Part shown: positions 1-10,799 of the stretch, piece after piece
Numbering within the stretch: position 1 is the first letter of the stretch
Layout: each line of letters starts with the position of its first letter
Assembly: GCF_003672135.1 (NCBI RefSeq)
Contig: NC_039511.1
Coordinates: forward strand, 15,836,464 to 15,900,463
Direction: 5' to 3'
Source: Ooceraea biroi
Lineage: Eukaryota; Arthropoda; Insecta; Hymenoptera; Formicidae
Length of the DNA stretch: 64,000 nt
Position numbers and translations under genes: made by a program
Notes under the pieces: model-generated
Databases searched by the model: none
The model's input: the letters and a program-made list of their open reading frames with translations, nothing else
Told to the model about the DNA's origin: nothing

Positions 1-1300
1 TGGGTTTGTCTGGACGGCGAAATAAACGAATAATGACGATTGGGGAGGGATAAGGTACGTCACAATTCCAACCGAGAACGAAAAGCATCCAAATGAGAGG
101 CCCACCAAGAGTCTCGCTCGCAAAGTACATCAGAATTATTCGCGCTGTCCGGGTACACCAACGTTCGCGATATCGGGAAACGCACGTTAATTACCTGACA
201 GGAAGCGAGCGCTGTTTGCAGTAAGGGACCCGTCTCTTTTCACATGAATCTCTGCGTCGTGATGGATAATTTGTCCGGACCCCGGATGGCAGTCCGAGTA
301 AATACGAAATTTAATGGAAACTTCGTTGTCGGAGAGAGCACTCCCTGTTACGGATACACGGACCCAAGGGGGCAAAAACCTTGTGGAGAAAATGCAGAGG
401 ACGTGTTCTCACCGCAAGTTCACACGATTTTCTCAGACTTCTCGCAGAAGCGCCAATCTCGAGTCGAGGTCTTATTGTCGTAAATGTTGCAGCAGCGAGC
501 TTGGTTTATCGCGAATTAAGTAGCGACGACACGGGCGTGCGCGCGATGGTTTGAAATATTCTGCGGAAGCTTTTCATAAATACTGAACTACACCCAGGGC
601 GAATCCAGACACGCCGGTAGCACCCCTGAATCAGGCTCATCTCGCGCCAGCGCGCGGCGGTTTTCGCTCGGGTCTAATAAAGGGTTAATTAATACGCTTT
701 AAACCGTCGCTCTCGAAAGGGTGGCCGGGGCGCGGTGCGACCTACAAAGCGTTCGGTGCTGGATGAGAGAGAAAGAGGCGGACGGCCGTCACTTTCACAC
801 CGCCTCGGATCAAATCGAATCGCCGGGCGTTATCGCGTGAATCCCCTTCTGCGAGATGGCGCGAAGCGAGGAGAGATAGAACCAGAAACAAAAATGAGAG
901 GAATAAAAAATGCAATGCCTTTATTTTTTAAACAACTGGAATACGTGATATAAGCTAACGTTTGATATAAAATTATGCATCAAAAGCTATAAGAACGCTC
1001 TTACTAAAATTAATCAAAATTTTGGATGTTGTTCAGAGAGAGAGATGTTGATAATTTAGGTTGAAGTGCGAAAAATGTTAAGATTACCTGCATTTATTAT
1101 TTGAGAAATGTTCGTTAATCGCTGATCGATTTGAACTCTAATCGATGACTAATTCGATACAGAAATTCGCAGAAGCTGCCCGAGGTTTCGCGAAACTCTC
1201 TATGAAAGTGTGTGAACAGCTGATTAGACTAACGAGGCGAGCGAGAAGCAACCAACAAGTTAAGCGTCAAAACAAATAACGATCAGATGATCTATTAAAG
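1..1300. other. Non-coding stretch, no gene recognised
   Basis: Mixed-composition DNA with short open frames on both strands (for example 244-483 and 735-953) that overlap each other in different frames and resemble no known protein. The sequence AATTACCTGACAGG at 189-202 shares its first half with the paired elements at 18284 and 19434. Nothing else stands out. Confidence 0.6.
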
Positions 1301-1302
1301 CT

Positions 1303-1326
1303 CGATAGATCCTTATGGATCTATCG
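1303..1326. repeat. Perfect inverted repeat, 10-bp stem with TTAT loop
   Basis: CGATAGATCC at 1303-1312 is followed by TTAT and then its exact reverse complement at 1317-1326. The surrounding phrase (CTATTAAAGCTCGATAG) recurs in altered form about 66 bases downstream (CTATATTAAAGAGCGATAG, near 1358), which suggests a small local duplication. The function is unknown. The stem is too short for a typical microRNA precursor. Confidence 0.75.
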
Positions 1327-1601
1327 GAACAAAGAAAGATAAACATGTATCTGAAATCTATATTAAAGAGCGATAGGTCAATATAAAATTGTCACAACAG
1401 TTATGCATGGCAGAAAATACATTTTTACCAGAATAATATAACAGTACAATATAATAATATAAATTAATATATATTGTAAATATACATGTACGTTGTAGGA
1501 AGCAAATAAACTCTAGGAACCGAGTAATTAAAATAAGCATATGAAAAATAAAATTCCATTCCTTCATTTATTACATGGTTCTCATGATACGATAAGTATA
1601 T

Positions 1602-1622
1602 CGATACGATACGATACGATAC
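1602..1622 (+). repeat. CGATA microsatellite, four copies
   Basis: Four perfect tandem CGATA units with a trailing C. Related GATACGATA text lies just upstream. This is a simple pentanucleotide repeat inside an AT-rich non-coding stretch. Confidence 0.9.
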
Positions 1623-2680
1623 TTCACGAGAAAAGAATCACAATCAAATTTCGACTTTGCATTACATTTTGGCGATCTCAGCATTAATCAGTAATATCGA
1701 TAATTCATTAAATTCAACCGCAGTTAATTAAATCGGCGAGCCAAGATTCACCAACTCACGTAAAGCGGGGAAGGTGCGATTTCCAAGAATAATAATCGAC
1801 GAAGTTATTAGGACGCTGATACCAGACACCGAGACGAAATCGGGAGTTACCGTGCAATCTCGACGTATCCGCGCTCACGCGGAATCATCCCGGTGTGTAA
1901 CTACTGAAGGATGCGTAATTATCTCACCGGTTACACGCGCGGGGAGCGGCGCGCGATCATATAGATCCGGGCGACATTACCGGTAAATCCGTACAGCAAC
2001 ATCCGCAGCAGCGAGAGGAAGCAACGAGACGTCTCCTCCACGGTAAACCCAATTTATTTCGTTCCGGACGAGGGAGGTGAGAGCGAAACGAGAAAGCCCT
2101 TCTTCTCGGGGTGGGCGCCAAACGGTGATGCCACCGGCGACTTGTGAACCACTTGTCGCTGTTACGGCCCCATAAATTCACGGTGCCGCCGACAACAGCG
2201 ACGACCTGAGTCACACTCTCGTCGCCCTCTTCCTCCGCTCGTGTTCGGACACCTACTTACTTAGCTAGAAGTCCGGACTGCAAGATCATGGGACTCCTTA
2301 ATCGAAATCACCATGTTTCTCCCTTTACCTGTCTAATGATACTGGTGCTCCGCTGTCGCGTAATTTATCCTGGTCTGTAGCTGTTCGAACAAGTATATAT
2401 TGTCCATCTCTTGGTCTGTGTTTTGAGACACAGTACGCTAAGACAAAATTAAATTTACGAGCGAATAACTAATTGTCAGCAAAGTGAAATTAATCAGTGA
2501 CACTTGTCGTCCCTTCTTGAAATCTATTTTAATCTTTCATCGCCACCACGCAGAATCGAGTTTAGATTTATTATATCTAATGACATTAGAATATAATCGA
2601 ATCGAGCTGCATGCGTGCGAACGGGAAGAGAGCAAGGCTGCGAGGGGTCTTGTCAACGGGGATGATAGAGACGAGAGAAT
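1623..2680. other. Non-coding stretch, no gene recognised
   Basis: Short overlapping open frames on both strands (such as 1774-1986 plus and 1957-2214 minus) show no recognisable motif. I see no convincing splice-site pair or RNA gene. Confidence 0.55.
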
Positions 2681-2784
2681 GGGACGGGAAGATAGGAGGA
2701 CGAAGGAGATAGAGAGACATAGGGGGGAAGAGGAAGATAGAGAGAGAAAGAGAGAGAGGGAGAAAGTGAAATGGAGAGAAATGG
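2681..2784 (+). repeat. GA-rich near-homopurine tract
   Basis: About 100 bases almost wholly made of A and G, with repeated GAGAGA and AGGA, and few pyrimidine interruptions. The plus-strand open frame here reads as arginine/glutamate repeats and the minus strand as serine/leucine repeats, which is what such a tract gives in any frame, so neither is taken as a gene. Such tracts can bind GAGA-type factors in insects and can form triplex DNA (family knowledge, untested here). Confidence 0.85.
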
Positions 2785-2839
2785 TAGGCTTCCTGCATCC
2801 GACGTCTCGTCGAGGAACGTAACATAACGAGATGAAGTC

Positions 2840-5800
2840 AGTGGTGTATGACGTCACGGTGGTGGGCGTCCTCTTCGTTGCGCTAGCTCACTTCCTGGCG
2901 ACTGTTTCCGTGGAACGGCGGAGGCCGTCAACAAAGGATGGCCAGCCACCCAACGAGGAAGGGAAGACCCGTCTCCTCGTATCTCTACGTAGCCGTGTGA
3001 TATCGTGTGAATCCTCCTTGGACATCGCCAGACCATGCTCCGCGAACCAGCGACAGAGTTTCCGAGTGAGCTCCATGTTGCTCGGCTGATAAGAATCATC
3101 ATCGCTTAAGAAGTTAACAAGAAATGTAACGCGCAAGTCGCATTAAATCGACATAAGACGAGTCAGACGATTTTTAAAAAATATAGCAGAAATAGAAGAA
3201 ATTGCACGCTTGTAAAATAATCTGCAATTCGTCTCCGTGCAAATGGCACGTCATCGCATTCGTCATCATTCGAGAGAAGTCCGATAAAAATCACAAATGA
3301 ATGGATGAATAAGCTAATTTTCATCAGTGGCGTTATGATTTGACATGGATCCTAGGATTTCAAAGCAAATCACGTCGTCGTCGGAACGTCAGGACGATCG
3401 CGCGCGTCGTATCACACGAACAAATGAAATTCCTCGGGCCATTGCGCTCCCATAAAATTGTTTTGGTCTCCGCACGGAGCCAATCCGCGGACCACGATTC
3501 CAGCGCTTTTCGGAGCGTCAGCTTCGGACGACGAAAACGGAGGAGGAAAGTACGGAGGGCAGCAAGAACGGACGAGCGGACGAAGGGGCGCGCGGAACGT
3601 TAAGGGGTGATAGCCATATATACGACGTCCCCCATTGAACGTCGTACTTTGAAAACTTTGGACGTTAAGAGAAAGGGTAGCTAGCTGTGCCGAGGACGTA
3701 TTGTAAAGACTCCGTACGGGCGTCCTCGAGGTGGCATAAGGGAGCTCTGTAGGGCGGCGCAGGGATCTCCTAGACATCGCTTCGATTTAAGGAGTGCCAG
3801 ACTCACGGCAGGGCGGTGGAAATGCTAGGATTTTGGATTCTATCGGGATAACGATCGGAGCAACGAGAGAGGAAAGAGAGAGAGAGCGAGCAATGAAATG
3901 CTTTCATCCTGGCGAAATCCTACGAGCGGAGGCGGACGCGATTTGCCGAGAAAACATCGCGCGCGACAAGAATAGAAATCCCCGAGCGATCGCTCTCCGC
4001 AAAATGGAAAATGGCCGACGCACCGTGGAAGCCGTCAGCAGTAAAATCCCACGTCATTCGCATGCGACATCATTCACGAAACATTGATCTACGCAGCGCA
4101 GAGAAATAGCTATATGCCGCGAGCGAAAGATATCGCGTAGGGTTCAACGTAATACAGAAGTACGTACGTACTTACTTGAGCCCATTATCTTATGGAGTTA
4201 TCGGAAACAAGCACCTCACTCTTAATTTGACTTTTATAGGCCATTTTATGCAGAGGAATATTATAAATGTTTAGAGAGCAACGTAAAGAGATTCGATCGC
4301 CTTGTTAAGCGACTTAATGAGATAATCATCACACGAAATGTCACGCGACTCCACGTCCATCTCATAGGATTGCACTCGAACTCGGAATTCGAGTCGCGGA
4401 GGCGAACGGATTTGCCGCGTGTAATATTTCAATGCTATTATCGAGTCTCCGCGTGTCTTCGTACAAAGGGAAAATCAAAGAAACGAGGAAATGCCGGGCA
4501 GAACGAGTCAATAGCTTCGCCGCTACGGAGCTACGGCATCACGAAACAAAGGGCGAACGAGTGAACGGAACCCCTTTGAGAAAATCTTCAACTCACTCCA
4601 ACCCCCATCCTCCCATCCTCCCATCCTCCCATCTTGTCTTTTCTTAGCTCGTGGGTGGGATTGCATTGCTGCTCCGCCTGCATTCTTTTAAAAAGATTCT
4701 TCCGCTCTGGTTAACGTCTTACGCCGGTCTGCAAAAATAGCTGAAGCAGCGCGAACAATTCGTGGAATCTGCTGCGTCGCACAGAGGAAGCTGCATCCAG
4801 CTGAACGAAGAGATTCGCGACGGGAATATGAAAGCCGACGCCACCTCCACGAGACGATTACGCGATAATAAACGCGATTGGTCAAGAAACGCCCGGCGAC
4901 TTGACGATACAATAGATCCGAATTCAAAACTCGACGTAGTCGCGACAATGAGGTCCCATCAGGGCCATCAAAGATAGCAATTTTCCGGTAATAGTCCTAG
5001 TCGAAGACCACCCTCGGAATACTTCGTCCGTTTTGTCAAACTGAAGATAGCTTTTAAACTCAGCCAGGTTGTTCGCCGTCGTACTCTGTCAGGCTCTGTC
5101 CTCGCACTAATGAAGGACGAGCGAGAGAACGGGTGTAGGTCCAACGACGCGAGCAAAGGCCAACAGGTCGCCATTAGAGCATACTGTTTCGAACTACTAA
5201 TAGCCAATTCATGCGACCGCCCAGCGGAGCCCGGGCTGCCAGTCTGCTTTCCTTCCCCGTAGCCGCCATGATCGTCGCATATATATTATATAAACCCTAC
5301 ATATAGTTGTCAATCTTATTCTGTTATACATTGTGATTAATTTATTCCATTCTTTATCATTCTTAGTGTCGCGAGATGAATCGAATAAGAAAGAAATTTA
5401 AAACAAGTGGACGAAGTATAAAGGATGTGTTACTTCGCAAAAATTTGTCGATAAAAAATTATAAGCTAAGAGAAGAAGATCGTTCTTAAAAATTGCGTTA
5501 TATTATTCCTTATTATTCTCAAAAAATTGTTGCGGCAGCTAGCTCATATCCATCTTAGATATCGCTTCGGAAGCAGTCTTCAAATGTATAAAAAGTCAGA
5601 GCTGCGAGGAAACAGTAGTCGTTCTTAATTTCTCGCGTCTTACTACGTACCGAAGGAGGTTCGACAGGAGTTCTACACATCGGGTAGACATGTAGCTACG
5701 TCGGATATACGAACTAGTCCCCACGGCTCGCACCCTCCTTCGTACAATACTTGGTCTTCGTCTTGCGCACTCTACCCGCGTAATTACGAGGGGAAAATTA

Positions 5801-7080
5801 AGCACCGACACAGCCGCCGGTCGGTCGGACGGTCTGCCGGTCCTCTCGCTTCGTTAACGAGAGGGAGGGACGAGGTTGGTACCCAAGGAGCGAGGGAGAA
5901 ACCATCGTGTAAAGTGAGGGAGTCACGTCCCCGGCGCTTACACGACAAAGACGACAAGGTAGAGAAGCTTGCGCCAGCCAACCGCCAGTCTTCTTAGATC
6001 TTGGCGATGAATCGAGCCACAAAGCGACCATTAAAAGATCATATCACCCGGCGTCATGACTTCAGAAACCTACCGGCGAAATATTCTCGACAGTCGCTGA
6101 AGCCTAGAAAGGAGGAACGTCCCTCTTTCTAACGCTATCGTCACTTATCGAGCGATGCAATCCTTGCTTTTGTCATTTCTATGTCTGCGTGTTTATTACC
6201 TTTTATATTCCGTCGCATATTTCGATAATCTACATTTCTCAGGAAAAGATTAAACAATCCAGGTGAATAACGAACGCATTGAAACTTCTGACGTACCACT
6301 CGTCGTGGTTTACGAAGCCGATTCTCTTAACAACCGCCACTTCTCGTTGCAAACGTTTTTCTTTCGCTTGCACGCAACGTCCCTCCACTTTCTTAATCCG
6401 TTGCGCCGCGCGGAGGATTATTTTACGAGCCTGCGGTGCCACGGCATCAGCTGCGTCTTCAATGTGATCTCAACCCTCGATAGAATAGTGAAGGAAGCTG
6501 GCGAAAAAGGGCAACCAAGCTCGCTACCGGTGAAGGACCACCCCCTAATGCGAGTTAATAATACTCCCCTATTTTTTAAGAGTCACTATTTTATTTATAA
6601 GATATGGACCCATACGCGTAGAAGGATATTTACGGGGTAAGCGACTATTATCTCATACCCCGGGTCTGTTCGGTAAACCGGAGGGAAGAAAGCCGTTTCC
6701 CCCGAAATATATTTCCAGATGCATACTTTATGCTACACGCAACACCGTGCTCACGAGTACTACTCGTATTTCGCGTCACTATGTCAGATCCGATAAAACC
6801 TTGCATGTGAGATTCGACGGCAGAGTGGAGAAAAATTGCTTTATTACGATATAATCGGCGATTATTTAAAACGGATACGAAAATATATATTTATACACTT
6901 CCACGTCTAATGTTTCAACTAAACCAACGTCGCAAAAAACGCAACCATTTAAAATAATAATAAGAAAATAATATAAAATATATCAAATATGGTAGCACAG
7001 AATACAATTGTCATTACAGTATATTTTCATAGACAATATAACCCGAGAATCTTCAATAGAACAAGCTTAACTTATAGCTC
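2840..7080. other. Non-coding stretch, no gene recognised
   Basis: Many 60-120 codon open frames overlap on opposite strands in the GC-rich parts (for example 3412-3777 minus and 6263-6640 plus). None resembles a known family, and their number is what low stop density in GC-rich DNA would give. An 8-bp tandem repeat at 4606-4632 is listed separately. A short inverted repeat, CCTCTCG with CGAGAGG, lies around 5839-5862. Confidence 0.55.
4606..4632 (+). repeat. Tandem CATCCTCC repeat, three copies plus part
   Basis: Three perfect 8-bp units (4606-4613, 4614-4621, 4622-4629) followed by a partial CAT. The pyrimidine-rich tract continues into TTGTCTTTTC. It is a minisatellite-like simple repeat with no coding link. 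Confidence 0.85.
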
Positions 7081-7082
7081 TA

Positions 7083-7841
7083 ATGACTGCGATTATAACA
7101 GAATTTTTCTATAGCTACTGCCATACATCATCGGTTACGATTTCTAGGAAGGGAGCTCTTGCTACAAAGTTCGCGCTGGATCTGGAAATTTTCCTCTCAT
7201 CCGCGGTGGCTGTAATCGGCAGGGAGTTCCGTTTACCGTCTGACAAAGGCGTCCACGAACGCGCAGAAGGAAACCCCGGTGGTCCGAACCGGACAAAAGC
7301 GGCCGTCGCGGTAATTATCGTCGACGTGGGCGAGAACAAGGAGGCGAATCGCGTCCACGTGAACGCGCCGTCGACGACCTCAGCCACGGAGGAGGACGCG
7401 ATTCGCCAGGGCGCTGACTGGGCTTCACCGAGTTTCCAGCTAACCAAGCAATCATCAGGAACCAAAGTTCCCGCCGGTCGTCTAGGCTTCCAAGCTCCCG
7501 GAAACTTTCCGTCTGAGCGTACCCTCTCGATGGCCAAGGATCGGGCCTCTTTGTCCACCCACCTGGCTTCCGAGATCACCGCTCGGACGAACACAGCTGT
7601 CGCAGCAATCGCAATAAACGTCCATTAACGCCGAAAGGCCTCGTCGGCTCGCTGTGAATTGCAACGACCAGTCGCGCGGCGAGTTGACACCTCTTAGCTT
7701 TCTGTTATGCAGATAACAGAATCTCTCCTTGAGTTTTTCTCCATTCAGATCTACATTTTTCTCAATTTCGTAGCAATCTGCGAGAAACAGTCCTGAGATG
7801 ACGAACAATCTCACGATTCCGTCGTGTGAACGGCGACACAA
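7083..7841. other. Both-strand open stretch, coding status unsupported
   Basis: A 181-codon plus frame (7083-7628) lies opposite a 159-codon minus frame (7115-7594), and a further 119-codon minus frame (7482-7841) overlaps both. Mutual overlap with no recognisable domain is best explained by scarcity of stop codons in GC-rich DNA. The 7482-7841 minus product has a short hydrophobic stretch (VRLFVISGLFLADC) near its start, but it begins at GTG, not ATG. No splice context supports it. I do not call a gene. Confidence 0.4.
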
Positions 7842-8743
7842 CCAATTACAGTATTTTCCGGGAGAACGACGCAGATTCTCTTACGCGCTCAGCTATCTTA
7901 TGGAGCGTATGTAAATTAGAGTCTCGTCGAAAGCGCGGCTTCCTTCGAAATCTGCCTGTTGTCTCCGTTTGATTCCTATCCCTATATATCTCTCTCTCTT
8001 TCTCGCTGCTTTCTCTCTCTCTCTGGGTCTTTCATCCGTTCCCTCTATCCTGCTCCTTACGAGTGCTCCTAACATTACCAACACCGCCACTGATGGGTTT
8101 GTATTCTAATTTCGCGCTTTGGTTTTCACCCGGCTTTCTACCAAAGCGAGGCGAGACGGCGCGCCTGGGGGAGGGAGAGAAGGAGCGTTTTCTCCGCTGC
8201 AACCACCCGCGAGGATGAAATCGCTTTCCAACTAATCCCAACGGAACCCTCTACCCCACTCTTGCCGGCGAACCCCGCACGAACCGCCTTTCTTATCCCG
8301 AAGGCGAGCGCCTTCTTCTTCTTCTTCTTCTGCTCCTCCTCCGTCAGCTGGGTAACCAGGAGATTCCGGATTTTAATACACGTAAAATTAAAATTAGACC
8401 CATATTTGCATTTGGTAATGGGAAAAAGAACGCCACCGTGGGATAAATTCTCGCACACGCCGCGAGACATACCAAGGAGGTTTCTTGTGGCTTACGGCAT
8501 ATATTAAACTCGAAGCCAGCAACGTTGCGCGGTTTGGTAAGCTCGTCCCGGGCGATTAGGGCGAATTACATGCGCAACACGATCATCCTTAAAAATGTAA
8601 AGCTCCATAAACCTCGGTCAGAATAACATCAAACTATCGTTGAAAAATTATTTAGCAAACTATAAAGAGATAATTTGAGATAAAGCACATTTCCGGAACT
8701 GTCATCTTGCATGAAATATCTCAAGTCTAGCATTAGTGTTTAA
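7842..8743. other. Non-coding stretch with simple repeats
   Basis: A pyrimidine-rich run lies near 7985-8030 (TCTCTCTC) and a CTT repeat at 8312-8331. A POU-type octamer ATTTGCAT is at 8404-8411. No gene is recognised. Confidence 0.55.
8312..8331 (+). repeat. CTT trinucleotide microsatellite
   Basis: Six CTT units plus two bases. On the minus strand it reads as a lysine run inside an otherwise unsupported frame (8138-8470). Confidence 0.9.
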
Positions 8744-8960
8744 TCAGGAAATCTCCAAGTTTTGTTACAGACGATTTACAAAGGTGTCAGAAAATGGCAG
8801 CGGGATATCCATCGATCCAAGAAGCCGTCGAAGATAGATCTAAAAGTAAAGACCTGTGAAATGGCCTTTCTGAGTAACTCACCCATGAAGGCATCACAGT
8901 GTCAAGAAAAGCAGTAATCTTGCAAACTTCTTTTACTAACAAAACGTTTTTTCCCCCTCG
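8744..8960 (+). mobile_element. Possible degraded Tc1-type transposase fragment
   Basis: In one plus frame (about 8886-8950) the text after a stop reads LTHEGITVSRKAVILQTSF, which resembles the second helix-turn-helix of Tc1/IS630-type transposases, where patterns such as L-x-x-x-G-I-x-V-S-R-x-T-V are usual. The frame carries stops just upstream (near 8858 and 8874), so nothing intact remains, and no DDE catalytic core or terminal inverted repeats are visible. A pyrimidine-rich stretch and TTACAG at 8765-8770 also look like a splice acceptor and could point to an unrelated exon in another frame (8744-8919). The resemblance is short and could be chance. Confidence 0.2.
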
Positions 8961-9093
8961 ATAATATCTGTTTATTGCACAATTAAATTAATAGTGAATT
9001 TAATACTAGTCCACGATTGGAACGTAGATTTCAACAAACTGACCACATGAACTATTAAGTCACATTTGTTTGACGTCGCGAAACTTCACATAG

Positions 9094-9240
9094 AGGAAGA
9101 GATCCTCCAGCGGTATTGAACCCGGTGGAGATTCCTTATCAGTGACCAAGGTACACAAGATAGCAGATAGCAAAACGCCGGACGGACTGGGCCAAAAGGC
9201 AGGCTCCATGGGGGTTGCTGAAGTCCTAACCACGGCCTAA
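9094..9240 (+). mobile_element. Possible scrap of non-LTR reverse transcriptase
   Basis: A 48-codon open stretch between TAG (9091) and TAA (9238) contains KIADSKTPDGLGQKAG. Insect non-LTR elements of the Jockey/R1 kind carry a conserved K-x-x-x-K-A-P-G-x-D-G-I stretch in the fingers part of reverse transcriptase. Here the lysines, proline and DG are present but one glycine is missing. Downstream frames do not continue with a recognisable FxxxD or YADD region. It lies close to the Tc1-like trace at 8744-8960, which would suit a patch of old insertions. It is not functional, and could be chance. Confidence 0.2.
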
Positions 9241-10760
9241 CGACGGCTATCAGTGGTATATCGGGAAAGGAGAAACTCAGATCTTATCGGTGCGTTACCA
9301 CCTAAGCTGTTTGCGTCTTGTAAACTCGAAGATTACCAAAGTGGTTTCCCCACCGACCGCCCTCCTTCTCCATCCCGATACGAGATAACGTGGCCGACAA
9401 GGAAACCATGGACGAGGGTCTCGAAGTGGGTATAGACACCGTGGATCCGGATGGTATTCAATGTGTGAATTGCGGCGTCTGGGGTCGCCTGTCCCATTCC
9501 GATTTTCGAGCCGGTCAGACGCGCGCAAGACCTCGCATAAGGATAGACTCGGCTCGCCTGACCATCCAATCATTAACCCGAATTACGCTCTGACCGCCGT
9601 GCCGAGCAATATAAATGATTAAGTTAGTTACGCGAGTTCAAACAGCGTGAACACCAGCAAACATCATATAATGCGCCCATAATCATCATGTAATTACCAA
9701 CTTGTATGTAATAGTTAGCGCGCTTGTATTGAAACGTGACGTCGTCACGTTATCTTCAGTTTTAGCTATATTTCGTTGAAAATTTACGTTTCCTAGAATT
9801 TGGAGATCTTAGATGAGACTTTGATAATAAATATATCATCCATAATTCTTGCGTTATTGAAAGTATCTCGGAGCTGGTACTTTCAGCGTAATATCTGACG
9901 AGTTCGCACGTAAAGCACACATGCAGTTTTATCAGGACGCATTTGAAATATTCCGGAATGTTCAGCTTCCGAAATCTAGCGAATTGATGTCGCGGGATCG
10001 CATTCTCATCACGATGCGCTCGGTACGTCCGGTACTTCCGAATTTTGCGCTCTACCGAACGACGCTCGCGTCTCGTGAATGCGTAGACTTCGACTACGTC
10101 GGTGCAGAAGCAACGAAGTTGCCGCTGTCGATTCAAAGTTCCGGAAGCTCGTCTGGCAGAACCGAAGAGCTATAAGAAGGGTAGAGACGCGACGGAACGG
10201 GCGAGCATGCAGTCCACGGAATCGCGGATTCGCTGGCGAAGTAATAACTTGGAAGACGAAGCTCCGCGCGAGTCCGTCGCAGCTCGCGTTTAGAGGAACA
10301 CGTACGAAAGTGGATAAGCAACCACCAGGAGAAGTTCATTCATGCGCTGACGCGTCCAGAATAGATTATAGGTAACGCGAACACCACGTACACCACTGTC
10401 TAGCTCTTGTCCTTACCCGCCGCGTCCTCGCGCTGCTCCCTTTCGCCTATCTCGTAGTCACCCTCATACGAGAATGCAATAACGACTGGGAGTTTCCTCG
10501 GGAGATCCTCAGACATCCTCCTGGAGGTCCTGGCCGTAGTTAGCCCGCATTAGTAATCTCCCCGAGGTATTCTTGAATTCTACGTCGCCGCGGTGAACGC
10601 CCACCCGCTTCTCACCCCTTCTCGCCTCCAGGTCCATATGAATCCGAATTCAAATCTTCGACATTACTCTGTTTTGTTCTTCGTATCTTGTCGAGTTAAG
10701 CGACGCGCAAAATTATCCGCGATTTACGCTCGAAAATGTCGCGCACGTATAAATATTTTA
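9241..10760. other. Non-coding stretch, no gene recognised
   Basis: A 67-codon plus frame (9390-9593) starts at GTG and includes a CxxC pair (IQCVNCGVWG), with a 92-codon minus frame opposite it. Neither has splice or start support. The stretch 9900-10375 again has overlapping frames on both strands. Confidence 0.5.
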
Positions 10761-10772
10761 TACGTAATATAA

Positions 10773-10796
10773 ATTTTTATATTTTTATATTTTTAT
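10773..10796 (+). repeat. Tandem ATTTTTAT repeat, three copies
   Basis: Three perfect 8-bp units back to back, followed by ATTC, in an AT-rich patch. Confidence 0.9.
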
Positions 10797-10799
10797 ATT

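Noticed and set aside
7083..7628. 181-codon plus frame as a gene.
   Set aside because: It mirrors a 159-codon minus frame over the same DNA, has no recognised domain and no splice or promoter support.
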